A stretch of DNA of 63,572 nt from assembly GCA_937891825.1 (NCBI GenBank), contig CALAHN010000083.1:1-63572 (forward strand), in the 5' to 3' direction. The notes beneath the pieces were generated by a model. That model saw nothing but the letters and a program-made list of their open reading frames with translations. It had not been told where the DNA came from and searched no databases. Below, one piece after another: positions 8,080 through 17,520 of this stretch (position 1 is the stretch's first letter; each line of letters starts with the position of its first letter). The DNA is from an uncultured Alphaproteobacteria bacterium. Lineage in GTDB: Bacteria > Pseudomonadota > Alphaproteobacteria > Bin95. The position numbers were made by a program, and so were the translations under genes.

Positions 8080-8946
8080 CTATTTGCGAAGCAGGTGGAT
8101 CAAGCTGGAGGTATCCCAACGCTTGCCGCCCTCTTGCTGGACATTCTTGTAAAACTGGTCGACCAGCGCCGTCACCGGCAAGCGAGCGCCATTGCGCTCG
8201 GCTTCCTGCATGGCGATGCGAAGGTCCTTGCGCATCCAGTCGACGGCGAAACCGTAGTCGAACTTGTCGTCGATCATGGTGCCGCCGCGGTTCTCCATTT
8301 GCCAGGATTGGGCGGCGCCTTTCGAGATCACTTCGAGCACAGCTTTCATATCCAGGCCGGCCTTCATGCCGAAATTGATGCCTTCCGAGAGCCCCTGGAC
8401 GACGCCAGCGATGCAGATCTGGTTGACCATCTTCGCGAGTTGGCCGCTGCCGACCGGACCCAGCAGGGTGACCGCGCGGCCATAGCATTCCATCAGCGGC
8501 TTGGCCTTCTTGAAGGACGCCGCCTCGCCGCCGCACATCACGGTCAACACGCCGTTCTCGGCGCCCGCCTGCCCGCCCGAAACCGGACCATCGATAAACC
8601 CGATCCCTTGCTTCTTCGCCGCCCCGTGCAGCTCCCGCGCCAGTTCGGCGGACGCCGTCGTATGATCGACAAACACCGTGCCCCTGGCCATGCCGGCAAA
8701 GGCGCCGTCTTCCGCCATGGCGATCGCGCGCACATCGGGATCGTCGCCGACGCAGGCGAAGACGACGGCCGCGCCTGCCACGGCCGCCTTCGGCGATTTG
8801 GCCGCCGCGCCGCCATGCTGTTTCGCCCAGGCGTTCGCCTTTTTGGCCGTGCGATTATAGACCGTCACCTCATGGCCGGCCGCCGCGAGATGCCCCGCCA
8901 TCGGATAGCCCATGACCCCAAGACCCAGAAACGCAACCTTCGCCAT
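8080..8946 (-). CDS. NAD(P)-dependent beta-hydroxyacid dehydrogenase (HIBADH family)
   Basis: A 288-residue two-domain reductase of the 3-hydroxyisobutyrate/tartronate semialdehyde dehydrogenase family. The N-terminal Rossmann loop GLGVMGYPMAGHL, the substrate motif DGPVSGGQAGAENG and the catalytic lysine in GQLAKMVNQ are all present. Exact substrate is unclear; glyoxylate or succinic semialdehyde reductases also belong here. The ATG at 8946 has GGGGGA at good spacing, while the ATG two codons earlier overlaps that site. It follows the phosphatase gene by 2 bp on the same strand. Confidence 0.88.
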   Translation of the reverse strand: MAKVAFLGLGVMGYPMAGHLAAAGHEVTVYNRTAKKANAWAKQHGGAAAKSPKAAVAGAAVVFACVGDDPDVRAIAMAEDGAFAGMARGTVFVDHTTASAELARELHGAAKKQGIGFIDGPVSGGQAGAENGVLTVMCGGEAASFKKAKPLMECYGRAVTLLGPVGSGQLAKMVNQICIAGVVQGLSEGINFGMKAGLDMKAVLEVISKGAAQSWQMENRGGTMIDDKFDYGFAVDWMRKDLRIAMQEAERNGARLPVTALVDQFYKNVQQEGGKRWDTSSLIHLLRK

Positions 8947-8948
8947 GT

Positions 8949-9800
8949 TCATTCCCCCGTTTTATTGTTTTTGACGGACGGCATAGCGGCGCCGCCCACC
9001 AGCGCTTCATGAAGAATGTTCCAAACATCTTCATCCGGCGCAAGCAAACCCGGCACCGCCGGGTTCGACGGCCGATACTCGCCGCCATTGATCAGCCGCG
9101 CGATGCCGCCAGCTTCCCGGTGCATGAGAAACCCGGCCGCGTGATCCCATGGCAACAGCCTGGAGTAGCAGCCGAAATGCGCGAGGCCTGCAAGCCGCGA
9201 CATATGCTCGTGCCCGACGCAACGGGCGTTGAAGACTGCCCCAAGCCGGCGCCGGCCGCGCGCCCACAGGTCCTGAAACTCCGGTCTGTCGCGAAACTGG
9301 CGGCCATAAACTGAGCCGTTCATCAGCCTAAGATCGTCGGGCGTATGACAGGAAAGCTTGCCGCCATTGAACCAGGCCCCGCCCCCAAGCGCCCCGACAA
9401 AGGTCCGGTCGCCGAAGGGATCGTGGATCCAGCCTGCCAGGATTTCATCGTTGCGCACGAGCGACAGAATCACCGCCGAAAGCGGCATGCCGATTGCGAA
9501 ATTCCCCGTGCCGTCAATCGGGTCGATCACCCAGTTCAACCCGTCGCCCGCAAGGGCGGCAATTGAAGCGCGGCCTTCGGCGACGGCTTCCTCGCCAATG
9601 ATGTCCGCCTCGGGCAATACGTCCATCAATGCGGCGCCCAGGCGGCGTTCGACTGCGAGATCGGCCGTGGTGACGAAATCGCCTGCCGACTTTTCGGTGA
9701 TCTCCGACCGCGACAGCATGCCCAGCTTGCCTTTGACTTCCTCACGCGCGATTTCGACGATGATCGCCGTCACGGCGTCCAGATCGAGATCCCGCATCAT
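8949..9800 (-). CDS. Inositol monophosphatase family protein
   Basis: A 283-residue Mg-dependent phosphatase of the IMPase/CysQ/FBPase superfamily. Motif A DPIDGTGNF and motif B LPWDHAAGFLMHREAGG are intact, as are the metal ligand positions SAGDFVTTADL and GEEAVAEG. The substrate may be inositol phosphate, histidinol phosphate or 3'-phosphoadenosine phosphate. The ATG at 9800 overlaps the hflX stop as ATGA, indicating coupling in an hfq-hflX-IMPase-reductase unit. Confidence 0.88.
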   Translation of the reverse strand: MMRDLDLDAVTAIIVEIAREEVKGKLGMLSRSEITEKSAGDFVTTADLAVERRLGAALMDVLPEADIIGEEAVAEGRASIAALAGDGLNWVIDPIDGTGNFAIGMPLSAVILSLVRNDEILAGWIHDPFGDRTFVGALGGGAWFNGGKLSCHTPDDLRLMNGSVYGRQFRDRPEFQDLWARGRRRLGAVFNARCVGHEHMSRLAGLAHFGCYSRLLPWDHAAGFLMHREAGGIARLINGGEYRPSNPAVPGLLAPDEDVWNILHEALVGGAAMPSVKNNKTGE

Positions 9801-11131
9801 GAGCTGCCTCTGACGCTGGCCGACTCGACAATGGCGATTTCCGACCAACGCTTCATGAAACGGTCGATTTCCGCCTTCGGCAGGCTGACCCGGAGCAGCA
9901 GATCGTCGCCCGCCGCTTCGGTCTCAACGGAGAAGCTGACCCGATGCAACCAGGCAATGGCCTCGCCTTCCATGCAGGGCACGCGCAGGACGACGTCTGA
10001 GGCTTCGCGCGCCAGCAGGCGGTCGATCTCCGCCATCAGCCCGTCGACGCCCTGGCCGGTCACGGCGGAGACGATGGCGCCGCCCTTGACGGCGATCTGC
10101 GCTTCGACGAGGGCGCGCTCGCCCGGGTCGGCCGCATCCGCCTTGTTGTAAACGTCGAGCAGGATGCGGTCTTCGGTCTCGATGCCAAGCTCCGCCAGAA
10201 CGCCGCGCACATCGCTGGCTTGCGCCGCGTGGTCGGGGTTGGAGAGATCGTGGACATGCAGGATGACGTCGGCTTCCGACACTTCTTCCAGGGTCGCGCG
10301 GAACGCCTCGACGAGCTGGGTCGGCAGTTCGGCGATGAACCCCACTGTGTCCGATAGGATCGCGGGCCGGCCCGAGGGCAGGCCGATGCCGCGCATGGTC
10401 GGATCGAGCGTCGCGAACAGCCGATCCGCCGCCAGCACGCCAGCGCCGGTCAGCCGGTTGAACAGCGTCGACTTGCCGGCGTTCGTGTATCCGACCAGGG
10501 CGATCGTCGGCGCCTCGGCGCGCTTGCGGCCGCTGCGGTGCTGGGCGCGCGTGCGCCGCACCTCTTCCAGTTGCTTTTTGATCCGGTCGATCTGATCGTC
10601 GATGATGCGCCGGTCCAGTTCGATCTGCCGCTCGCCAGGGCCGCCGGTGAAGCCGGCGCCGCCGCGCTGCCGTTCGAGATGGGTCCAGGACCGGACAAGC
10701 CGCGTCCGCTGGTAGCTCAACGCCGCCAGACTGACTTGAAGTACGCCTTCACGGGTTCGCGCGCGCTCCCCGAAGACTTCCAGGATCAAGCCTGTGCGGT
10801 CCAGGACCTTGCGGTCCATGGCGCGTTCGAGATTGCGTTGCTGGGCTGGCGTCAGGCTGCCGTCGACGATCAGCAGTTCGGCCTCATAGGCATCCGCGTC
10901 GCCCTTGGCTTCCTCGAGCACGCCTTCGCCGAACAGCGTCGAGGCGCGCGGCTTCGACACCTTCACCTCGCGCGCATGCACGACATTCAGGCCGATGCCG
11001 GTCGCGAGCGAAATCGCCTCTTCGAGCGACGCCGCCGTCAGCGGCCGCACGCCGCGTTGGCGAATCTCCGGCCGCAGGATGATGGCGCGCGCCGGCGCTT
11101 TCGCGGTCGATTCGCCGTCTTCGCGCTTCAA
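9797..11131 (-). CDS. hflX: Ribosome-associated GTPase HflX
   Basis: A 444-residue HflX. It binds 50S subunits and helps rescue or split stalled or heat-stressed ribosomes. The N-terminal HflX domain contains the glycine-rich GGAGFTGGPGERQIELDRR segment before the coiled coil. The G domain follows with G1 GYTNAGKST (about 214-222), G3 DTVGFI and G4 NKAD. The C-terminal domain is of normal length. It begins 1 bp after the hfq stop, the conserved hfq-hflX pair. Confidence 0.95.
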   Translation of the reverse strand: MKREDGESTAKAPARAIILRPEIRQRGVRPLTAASLEEAISLATGIGLNVVHAREVKVSKPRASTLFGEGVLEEAKGDADAYEAELLIVDGSLTPAQQRNLERAMDRKVLDRTGLILEVFGERARTREGVLQVSLAALSYQRTRLVRSWTHLERQRGGAGFTGGPGERQIELDRRIIDDQIDRIKKQLEEVRRTRAQHRSGRKRAEAPTIALVGYTNAGKSTLFNRLTGAGVLAADRLFATLDPTMRGIGLPSGRPAILSDTVGFIAELPTQLVEAFRATLEEVSEADVILHVHDLSNPDHAAQASDVRGVLAELGIETEDRILLDVYNKADAADPGERALVEAQIAVKGGAIVSAVTGQGVDGLMAEIDRLLAREASDVVLRVPCMEGEAIAWLHRVSFSVETEAAGDDLLLRVSLPKAEIDRFMKRWSEIAIVESASVRGSS

Positions 11132-11132
11132 G

Positions 11133-11390
11133 CTATTCAGCCTCTTCGTCGTCGATCCCGGCGGCTTCCTGCATATTGATCGGACTGGACGGCATCACCG
11201 TGGAAATGGCGTGCTTATAGACCAGTTGGGAATGACCATCCCGCCGCAGCATCATGCAGAAATTATCGAAGGACGTAATAACGCCCTGCAATTTTACGCC
11301 GTTGATCAGGAAGACCGTCACAGGCATTTTCTGCTTGCGGACATAATTCAGGAACACGTCCTGGAGGTTTTGCGATCTTGCGCCGCTCAT
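11133..11390 (-). CDS. hfq: RNA chaperone Hfq
   Basis: An 85-residue Hfq, the hexameric Sm-like protein that binds small RNAs and mRNAs. The Sm1 region [20 protein letters not shown] and the Sm2 core with YKHAIST match the family. The C-terminal tail is short and acidic (DDEEAE), typical of alphaproteobacteria. The ATG at 11390 was chosen because family members begin with MS-x-x-SQNLQD; GGCGAAAAG just upstream is a weak ribosome site. The 122-bp gap to the upstream aminotransferase gene may hold its promoter. Confidence 0.95.
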   Translation of the reverse strand: MSGARSQNLQDVFLNYVRKQKMPVTVFLINGVKLQGVITSFDNFCMMLRRDGHSQLVYKHAISTVMPSSPINMQEAAGIDDEEAE

Positions 11391-11512
11391 GTTCTTTTCG
11401 CCATTCTGCCGGGATTTGCCCCAATGGCCCCCGGCTTTATTGTTGTCGCCACCATACACCTGCGCCTGTCATCCGGCGATGGCAAGATGTGCGACAAAGT
11501 AAAGTTCCGGCC

Positions 11513-12361
11513 TCAGGCCAGCGTGTGGGCGTTGTAAAGGTCGAACAGCCGCAGGGTCACCGGCCCGACAGCGCCGTCGCCGATGACTTTGCCATCGACC
11601 TTCGTGACGGGCTTTACAAACGACGTGGCGCTCGTGACGAAGACTTCCCGCGCGCCGAGAAGGTCCGCCATCTTGAACGCGGTTTCGTCGACATGGATTT
11701 GCGCGCCTTCAGCGAGCGCGACGATCGCCTGCCGAGTGACGCCGCCCAGAATATGCTGGTCCAGCGGATGCGTCCGCAGACGGCCATCGGCCGTAACGAT
11801 CCACAGGTTGGAGGAGCCGCCTTCCCGCACTGTGCCGTCGGCCGAAACCAGGATCGCTTCACCGCCGCCGCCCTGCTTCGCCTTCTCCTTCGCCAGGACG
11901 TTCGCCAACAGTCCGACAGACTTGATGTCGCAGCGCGCCCAGCGCTCATCCAGAACCGATATGGCGCTGATCGCCTTGGGCTTCGAGCCGGCGGCCGGCC
12001 AGTCGCGCTTCTTCGCGACGCAGACGATCGACGGCCTGGCGCGGCCTGGGAAGACATGGTCGCGGCTCGCGACGCCGCGCGTCACCTGGATGTAGACCAG
12101 GCCCTCGACGACGCGGTTGCGGCGAATGGTTTCCGCAACGATCACGTTGAGCGGCCCGGCCCCGAGCGGCGCGTCGATATCGAGCGCGGCTAACGACCGA
12201 TCCAGGCGCGCCAGGTGCGGCGCGGCATCGACCGTCCGGCCCCGACGGACCAGGATGACCTCGTAGACGCCGTCCGAAAACTGATAGCCTCGGTCCTCAT
12301 AATGCACCGTAGCCTCGGATGACGGGCGATAAGCCCCGTTCAAATAGACGATCTCTGCCAT
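11513..12361 (-). CDS. dat: D-amino-acid transaminase (PLP fold type IV)
   Basis: A 282-residue aminotransferase class IV enzyme, which interconverts D-amino acids and keto acids to supply D-Ala or D-Glu. The PLP lysine lies in CDIKSVGLLANVLAKEKA. Conserved EGGSSNLWIV and the phosphate-binding HILGGVTRQ are present. Branched-chain or ADC lyase relatives share this fold, but the DRGYQFSDGVYEV N-terminus favours Dat. The ATG at 12361 follows AGGA. It lies between trkA and hfq on the same strand. Confidence 0.87.
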   Translation of the reverse strand: MAEIVYLNGAYRPSSEATVHYEDRGYQFSDGVYEVILVRRGRTVDAAPHLARLDRSLAALDIDAPLGAGPLNVIVAETIRRNRVVEGLVYIQVTRGVASRDHVFPGRARPSIVCVAKKRDWPAAGSKPKAISAISVLDERWARCDIKSVGLLANVLAKEKAKQGGGGEAILVSADGTVREGGSSNLWIVTADGRLRTHPLDQHILGGVTRQAIVALAEGAQIHVDETAFKMADLLGAREVFVTSATSFVKPVTKVDGKVIGDGAVGPVTLRLFDLYNAHTLA

Positions 12362-12458
12362 AGGACGTTCCTGCTGGGTCGTAGACTGGTAAAATACACA
12401 CCTTGCCGCCTCGGTCGATCCGATGACCAATGATGCGGGCGCTTCAGGCTGCCCTGTC

Positions 12459-13829
12459 CTAGAAGAACTCCAGCCGGACTTCAAACAGCCGTTCGATCTT
12501 GCGGACGACCCGCTCCTCGGCGAAGATCACGACGCGGTCGCTTTCCCGGATCGAGGTCGAGGGTTTCGGCATTTCGACGACGCCGTTTCGCAGGATTGCG
12601 CCAATAATCGCGCCTTCGGGCATTGCAAGTTCGCCGATCGTCTTGTTGACGATGCCGCTGGTCGCGAGCGCGTCAAGCTCCAGCACCTCGCCGAAGCCAT
12701 CGCCGATGGAATGCACCTCCCTGACCCGGCCGCGCCGGACATGGCGGAGGATCGTGCTGATCGTGATATCCCGCGGATTGACGACCACATCGATGTCGAG
12801 AGGGCTGACCAACGTCGAGAACGAGGCGCGATTGATCAGCGCGATGGTGCGTCGCGCGCCCAGGCGCTTCGCCAGCAATGACGCCAGAATGTTGGTCTGA
12901 TCGTCGTTCGTGACCGCGATCGCGGTATCGCTGACGCTGGCGCCCGCTTCCTCAAGGATTTCCGGATCCAGCGCGTCGCCGTTGATCACAATGGCGCCGG
13001 CTAGGGTTTGGTCCGCATGTTCGGCCTGGATCCGATCGCGCTCGACGACACGGACCGCGACCGAACCGGCGCCGAGCGCCTCGCCGATCCGCAATCCGAT
13101 GTTGCCGCCGCCGATGATCAACGCCCTCCGCGCCTCGCGTTCATGATGGCCGAAGGCCGCCATCGCCCGCTCGACATGCTGGGTCGCGACCATGAAATAC
13201 ACACGGTCTTTCGGGAAAATCTGGTCGTCGGATTTGGGAACGAAATACTTGTCGCCGCGCGAAATGCCGAGAACCGTGATCTGAAGGTCCGGGAACAACG
13301 CCGTCAATTGCCGGAGCGGCGTGTTGATGACCGGACAATCTTCGCCGATGCGCACGCCGATCAGCCGCGCCAGATCGTCCATGAGCGGGATGAGTTCGAA
13401 CACGCCGGGCGAGGTCGCGCGGCGCACGACGGCGCGGGCGACTTCGGCTTCCGGCGAGATGATGACGTCGATCGGCATATGGTCGCGCGCAAACATCGAC
13501 TTCCATTTTTCCGAGAGATAGCCTTGGGTTCGCACCCGTGCGATCTTCTTGGTGACGCCAAACAGGGAGTGCGCGACCTGGCAGGCGACCATGTTCACTT
13601 CATCGGACACAGTCGCCGCGATGATCATGTCGGCATATTCGGCGCCGGCGAGTTGCAGGACCTCCGGATCGGACGCATGGCCAGTGATCGCCTGCACGTC
13701 AAGCGAGTCGCCAAGCCGTTGGGCGAGCGTCGCCGACTGGTCCACGACCACGACGTCCATCCCTTCCAGGGCAAGCTGCCGGGCGATGCTGACGCCGACC
13801 TGACCGGCGCCGCAAACGATTACGCGCAT
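12459..13829 (-). CDS. trkA: Trk system potassium uptake regulator TrkA
   Basis: A 456-residue peripheral NAD-binding subunit that gates the TrkH/TrkG K+ channel. It has two tandem RCK modules: a Rossmann fold with GAGQVG (7-12) plus TrkA_C, then a second fold starting at IIGGGNIGLRIG plus TrkA_C. Length matches full-size TrkA. No trkH is within the window. The start overlaps the ntrX stop by one base (TGATG), the usual ntrYX-trkA linkage of alphaproteobacteria. Confidence 0.95.
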   Translation of the reverse strand: MRVIVCGAGQVGVSIARQLALEGMDVVVVDQSATLAQRLGDSLDVQAITGHASDPEVLQLAGAEYADMIIAATVSDEVNMVACQVAHSLFGVTKKIARVRTQGYLSEKWKSMFARDHMPIDVIISPEAEVARAVVRRATSPGVFELIPLMDDLARLIGVRIGEDCPVINTPLRQLTALFPDLQITVLGISRGDKYFVPKSDDQIFPKDRVYFMVATQHVERAMAAFGHHEREARRALIIGGGNIGLRIGEALGAGSVAVRVVERDRIQAEHADQTLAGAIVINGDALDPEILEEAGASVSDTAIAVTNDDQTNILASLLAKRLGARRTIALINRASFSTLVSPLDIDVVVNPRDITISTILRHVRRGRVREVHSIGDGFGEVLELDALATSGIVNKTIGELAMPEGAIIGAILRNGVVEMPKPSTSIRESDRVVIFAEERVVRKIERLFEVRLEFF

Positions 13830-15211
13830 CAGCTTTCTTCCTCATTGCCGTCGCCGATATTCAGGACCCTGAGCTTGCGATGCAGCGCCGAACGCTCCAT
13901 GCCCACGGCCTTCGCTGTTTTAGAAACATTGCCGCCGGCGCGGGCGATTTGCAGCGTCAGGTAATTGCGCTCGAACAATTCCCGCGCCTCCTTCAGCGGC
14001 AGATTGATGATCTCTTCGCGCCGCTCCGCCAATAGCGCGCCCGGGTCGTCGCGCAGGATGTCGGCCGGAAGCGCTTCGACGCCGATTTCATCATCGACGC
14101 CGCCAGGCGCCATGATCAGCAGCCATTCGACCACATTCCGCAACTGGCGGACATTGCCCGGCCAGCTATGCGCCTGAAGCGCCGCGACCGCGCTTTCGGA
14201 AAGGCGGCGCGGCGGCTGCCCGGCCAAGGCTGCCCGGGTCATGAAATAGTCGACCAGCACAGGCACGTCTTCCAGCCTGGATGTCAGCGGCGGCGCAGCG
14301 ATCGGCACGACGTTCAAGCGGAAATAGAGGTCCTCGCGAAACGCGCCCTCACGGGCAAGAGCCTTGAGATCGCGTGAGGTCGACGCCATCACCCGGATAT
14401 CGACCGACTGTGGGGCGGCGCCCCCGACCGGCGTAAAGGTCTGCTCCTGTATGACCCGCAGCATCTTGGCCTGGGTCTGGAGCGGCATGTCGGCCACTTC
14501 ATCCAGCAGCAGCACCCCGCCATCGGCGCTGAGCAGCAGGCCGTCCGCGATGTCGCCGCTCGGCAAGTGCTCGCCGAACAGCGCGGCTTCCATGGTGTCC
14601 GGCCGGATGCCGGCGCAATTGACCGCGACGAAAGGGCCCTTCCCCCGGGGCGACGCCGCATGGATCGACCGGGCGATGACTTCCTTGCCGGCGCCGCTCG
14701 GCCCGACGATCAGGACGCGGCTGTTCACCTCTGCCAGGCGCTGGATCTGCGACTTGAGGGCCTGGATCACAGGCGATGCGCCGACCAGCGACCAATCCGC
14801 CAGGCTGCGCTCGCGGAGCGCCGCATTCTCCCGCCGCAACGCCGCCGCTTCAGCCGCGCGTTTCACGGAGATGATGATCCTGTCGGCGGCGAACGGCTTT
14901 TCGATAAAGTCGTAGGCGCCGTCCTGGATCGCTTTGACCGCCGTCTCGATATCTGCGTGGCCGCTCATCATCAAGATCACGGCCTCGGGCAGCAGAGCCC
15001 GGATTTCCGGGAGCAGTTGAATGCCGTCCAACCGGCTGCCTTCCAGCCAGACATCGAGCACAATAACGCTTGGCTTGTCCTCCGCGACCCGCTTCAGCGC
15101 CGCATCGGCATTTGCGGCGACCGCCACGCTATAGCCTTCGTCCTCCAGCAAGCCGGAGACCATGCCGCGGATATCGCCCTCGTCGTCGACGACCAGAACA
15201 TCGATCGCCAT
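13829..15211 (-). CDS. ntrX: Nitrogen/redox response regulator NtrX
   Basis: A 460-residue NtrC-family regulator. The receiver domain has phospho-acceptor Asp53 (VLDVW). The AAA+ domain has Walker A GPSGAGKE and Walker B GGVLLLDEVADM. The C-terminal Fis-type HTH reads GNVSKTAKAVGMERSALHRK. The sigma-54-contacting GAFTGA loop is missing: after LFGEH the sequence runs LPSGDIADG (about 214-224). NtrX proteins without this loop are known in alphaproteobacteria and are thought to act independently of sigma-54. The partner is NtrY, 30 bp upstream. Confidence 0.94.
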   Translation of the reverse strand: MAIDVLVVDDEGDIRGMVSGLLEDEGYSVAVAANADAALKRVAEDKPSVIVLDVWLEGSRLDGIQLLPEIRALLPEAVILMMSGHADIETAVKAIQDGAYDFIEKPFAADRIIISVKRAAEAAALRRENAALRERSLADWSLVGASPVIQALKSQIQRLAEVNSRVLIVGPSGAGKEVIARSIHAASPRGKGPFVAVNCAGIRPDTMEAALFGEHLPSGDIADGLLLSADGGVLLLDEVADMPLQTQAKMLRVIQEQTFTPVGGAAPQSVDIRVMASTSRDLKALAREGAFREDLYFRLNVVPIAAPPLTSRLEDVPVLVDYFMTRAALAGQPPRRLSESAVAALQAHSWPGNVRQLRNVVEWLLIMAPGGVDDEIGVEALPADILRDDPGALLAERREEIINLPLKEARELFERNYLTLQIARAGGNVSKTAKAVGMERSALHRKLRVLNIGDGNEEES

Positions 15212-15241
15212 TGCTCTAAAGCTCCTTCAGACGGGCGCCGC

Positions 15242-17437
15242 TCATGCGGCGGTCGCCCGCTTTTCGCCGTGCGCGAGCAACCTGAATTCGACGGCAGCGC
15301 CGTCGCCGACGCCGCCCCGATTGCGGATGCTAAGCGCGCCCCCGTGTTCCTCCAGGATACGCTGCACGATCGCCAGCCCCAAGCCCGACCCATCCTCCTT
15401 CGTGGTCACATACGGCTCGACGACGCTTTCCAACAGATCTATTGGGAAACCGTCGCCATTATCCTCGATCAGCGTGACGATCTGGGAATCGACCTTCGAT
15501 ACCGACACGGTCACGGATCCGCCAGCGCCGGCCGCGCGGCCCTGCACCGCATGCACGGCATTGATCAGGACATTGTTCAGCGCCCGCGTGATCTGACCGG
15601 GGTCGCAATCGACGACCGCTTCGCCGACGCGCGCATCAAGCGTGAACGCGACGTGCTTGTGCTGCATCTCGAGCAGGAAAATCACCTCCTGGCAGAGGGC
15701 CGCCATATCCGCGGTCTGCATGACCGGGGTCGGCAGCCGGGCGAAATCCGAGAATTCGTCGACCATGCCGCGGAGCGCCGCCACCTGGCGGATGATCGTA
15801 TCGCAACAGAGCTGGAAGACAGCCGAATCGTCGCCGACGGCCTTCAGATAGCGGCGCTTCAGGCGCTCCGCCGCCAACTGGATGGGCGTTAGCGGGTTCT
15901 TGATTTCGTGAGCGACGCGACGCGCGACGCCAGACCATGCCGCTTGCCGCTTGGCGGCGACGAGATCGGTGATATCGGTAAACGTGATCACCTGCCCTTC
16001 CAGATCGAGCGCCGCCCCCATCGCCGCCCTGGCGAGCAGCACGCGCTGCCGTCCGTTGCGCACCAACCGGATTTCCGTGTCGGCCTGGTCGACGCCCGCC
16101 AGCGCGTCGGCCATTTCCGGCGAGATGTCCTGCAGGCTTTTGCCGACAAGCGTATCGACCGAGGGCGCCAGCGCTTCCTCCGCATACCGGTTCGCCGCGC
16201 GGATGATGCCGTCGTCGTCCAAGCTCAACACGCCTGAGGTTACGCCGGCAAGTACAGCGCCGATAAAGCGCCGGCGTTCGTCCATCTCCGCATTCGCCGC
16301 GATCAACTCGTCCCGTTGCCGCTCCAGTTGCGCCGTCATGCGATTGAAGCCGATCAGCAGGTTGCCGATCTCATCGCCGCGCCCGCGCACCGGCGCCCGT
16401 GCCGACAGGTCGCCGGCGCGAACCCGGTCCGCCGTCTGGATAAGGTTCGATATCGGCTCCGCCAGCGCGTTTGCGAACATCAATCCGGCCCAGATCGAAG
16501 CCAGCAGGAAGGTTACGCCGAACACCAAGTACAGCACGGAAAGCCGGGCCTCGATCGTCGTGCGTTCGACCAGGGCTTCGCGGTATGCCCCGACGGCAGT
16601 GTTCACGCCCTCTACGTGCCGGGAAATGCTCGGGTCCAGGGCGCGGCCCGCCAGCAGGAATTGCTCGGTCTCGGGCAGCCAGAGCAATGCGCGCATCCGC
16701 TCATCCGGCGCCCGGATCACGACGGCGCGCTCCCCGGTGCGCGCGGAATGCAACGCCCAGTTCGGCACCGTCGAGGATTTCAAGTCGTCAACGTCCCCGG
16801 CTTTCGCGAGCACCGCGCCCGTCGGCGTGAAGACGACAATCTCCGAGAAGCCGCGGCGTTCGACGATCTGGCGAACCTGATCGTCGAACGCTTTGTCCAG
16901 CACCAGGGCCCGCACATCGTCGCGGGCGAGAATCGATCCGACGGCATAGGTGTCGCGCACGAGCCCCAGCCGATGTTCCCGCAAATACGCCGTGGCGATC
17001 GACAGGGAGCGCCCGACCGCCGCTTCGACCTTCTGGCCGAACCATTGCTCGAGGCCGACATGCAGGAAAGCAACGGAAAAGATCACGAGCAGGATGGATG
17101 GCACAGCAGCGACCAGCCCGAACAGGACCGCGATCCGTGTATGGAGCCGCGCCCCGCCGCCGCCCCGCCGCCGCCGTCGGAACAGATTGACGACCCGGAT
17201 CGCGATCAACATCGCCAGGATGACGACCGCGACCAGATTGGCGTTCAGCGAGAACACGATATTGCCCGGCGTCGATGGCACCAGGGGCGCGACGCCAAGC
17301 AGGAGCGCGAGGGTAAAGCACCCAAGCGTAAACGCGGTCAACGTCACGCAGCCCACAAAGATCATGAGCCTGCGGCCAGAGAGCAATCGCGTCAGCAAGC
17401 CTGCCATGTGCCCCGTGGCTCCCAGGTAGCCCGCCAT
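15242..17437 (-). CDS. ntrY: Membrane sensor histidine kinase NtrY
   Basis: A kinase of about 731 residues. The N-terminal third has several hydrophobic segments (around 25-50, 65-85, 105-130) and a later one near 305-325, flanking an extracytoplasmic sensor region. HAMP, PAS, the H-box VARRVAHEIKNPLTP and an ATPase with DNGDGFP, GSGLGLAIV and the N-box NNVLINAVHAV follow. NtrY phosphorylates NtrX. The start is uncertain: TTG at 17446, ATG at 17437 and ATG at 17407 (GGGAG upstream) are all possible. It is 74 bp from ntrC, same strand. Confidence 0.92.
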   Translation of the reverse strand: MAGYLGATGHMAGLLTRLLSGRRLMIFVGCVTLTAFTLGCFTLALLLGVAPLVPSTPGNIVFSLNANLVAVVILAMLIAIRVVNLFRRRRRGGGGARLHTRIAVLFGLVAAVPSILLVIFSVAFLHVGLEQWFGQKVEAAVGRSLSIATAYLREHRLGLVRDTYAVGSILARDDVRALVLDKAFDDQVRQIVERRGFSEIVVFTPTGAVLAKAGDVDDLKSSTVPNWALHSARTGERAVVIRAPDERMRALLWLPETEQFLLAGRALDPSISRHVEGVNTAVGAYREALVERTTIEARLSVLYLVFGVTFLLASIWAGLMFANALAEPISNLIQTADRVRAGDLSARAPVRGRGDEIGNLLIGFNRMTAQLERQRDELIAANAEMDERRRFIGAVLAGVTSGVLSLDDDGIIRAANRYAEEALAPSVDTLVGKSLQDISPEMADALAGVDQADTEIRLVRNGRQRVLLARAAMGAALDLEGQVITFTDITDLVAAKRQAAWSGVARRVAHEIKNPLTPIQLAAERLKRRYLKAVGDDSAVFQLCCDTIIRQVAALRGMVDEFSDFARLPTPVMQTADMAALCQEVIFLLEMQHKHVAFTLDARVGEAVVDCDPGQITRALNNVLINAVHAVQGRAAGAGGSVTVSVSKVDSQIVTLIEDNGDGFPIDLLESVVEPYVTTKEDGSGLGLAIVQRILEEHGGALSIRNRGGVGDGAAVEFRLLAHGEKRATAA

Positions 17438-17520
17438 AGGGTTCAAAGCGCGGGCGCTCGCTTACGGCGGTCTCAGTCAGTCAGCTTGGGGCGTTTGTGT
17501 CGTCGCATTCGCCCCGGAAG

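Noticed and set aside
14567-15892. A 441-codon plus-strand frame over ntrX/ntrY
   Set aside because: Antisense to intact domains of NtrX and NtrY; composition of a shadow frame.
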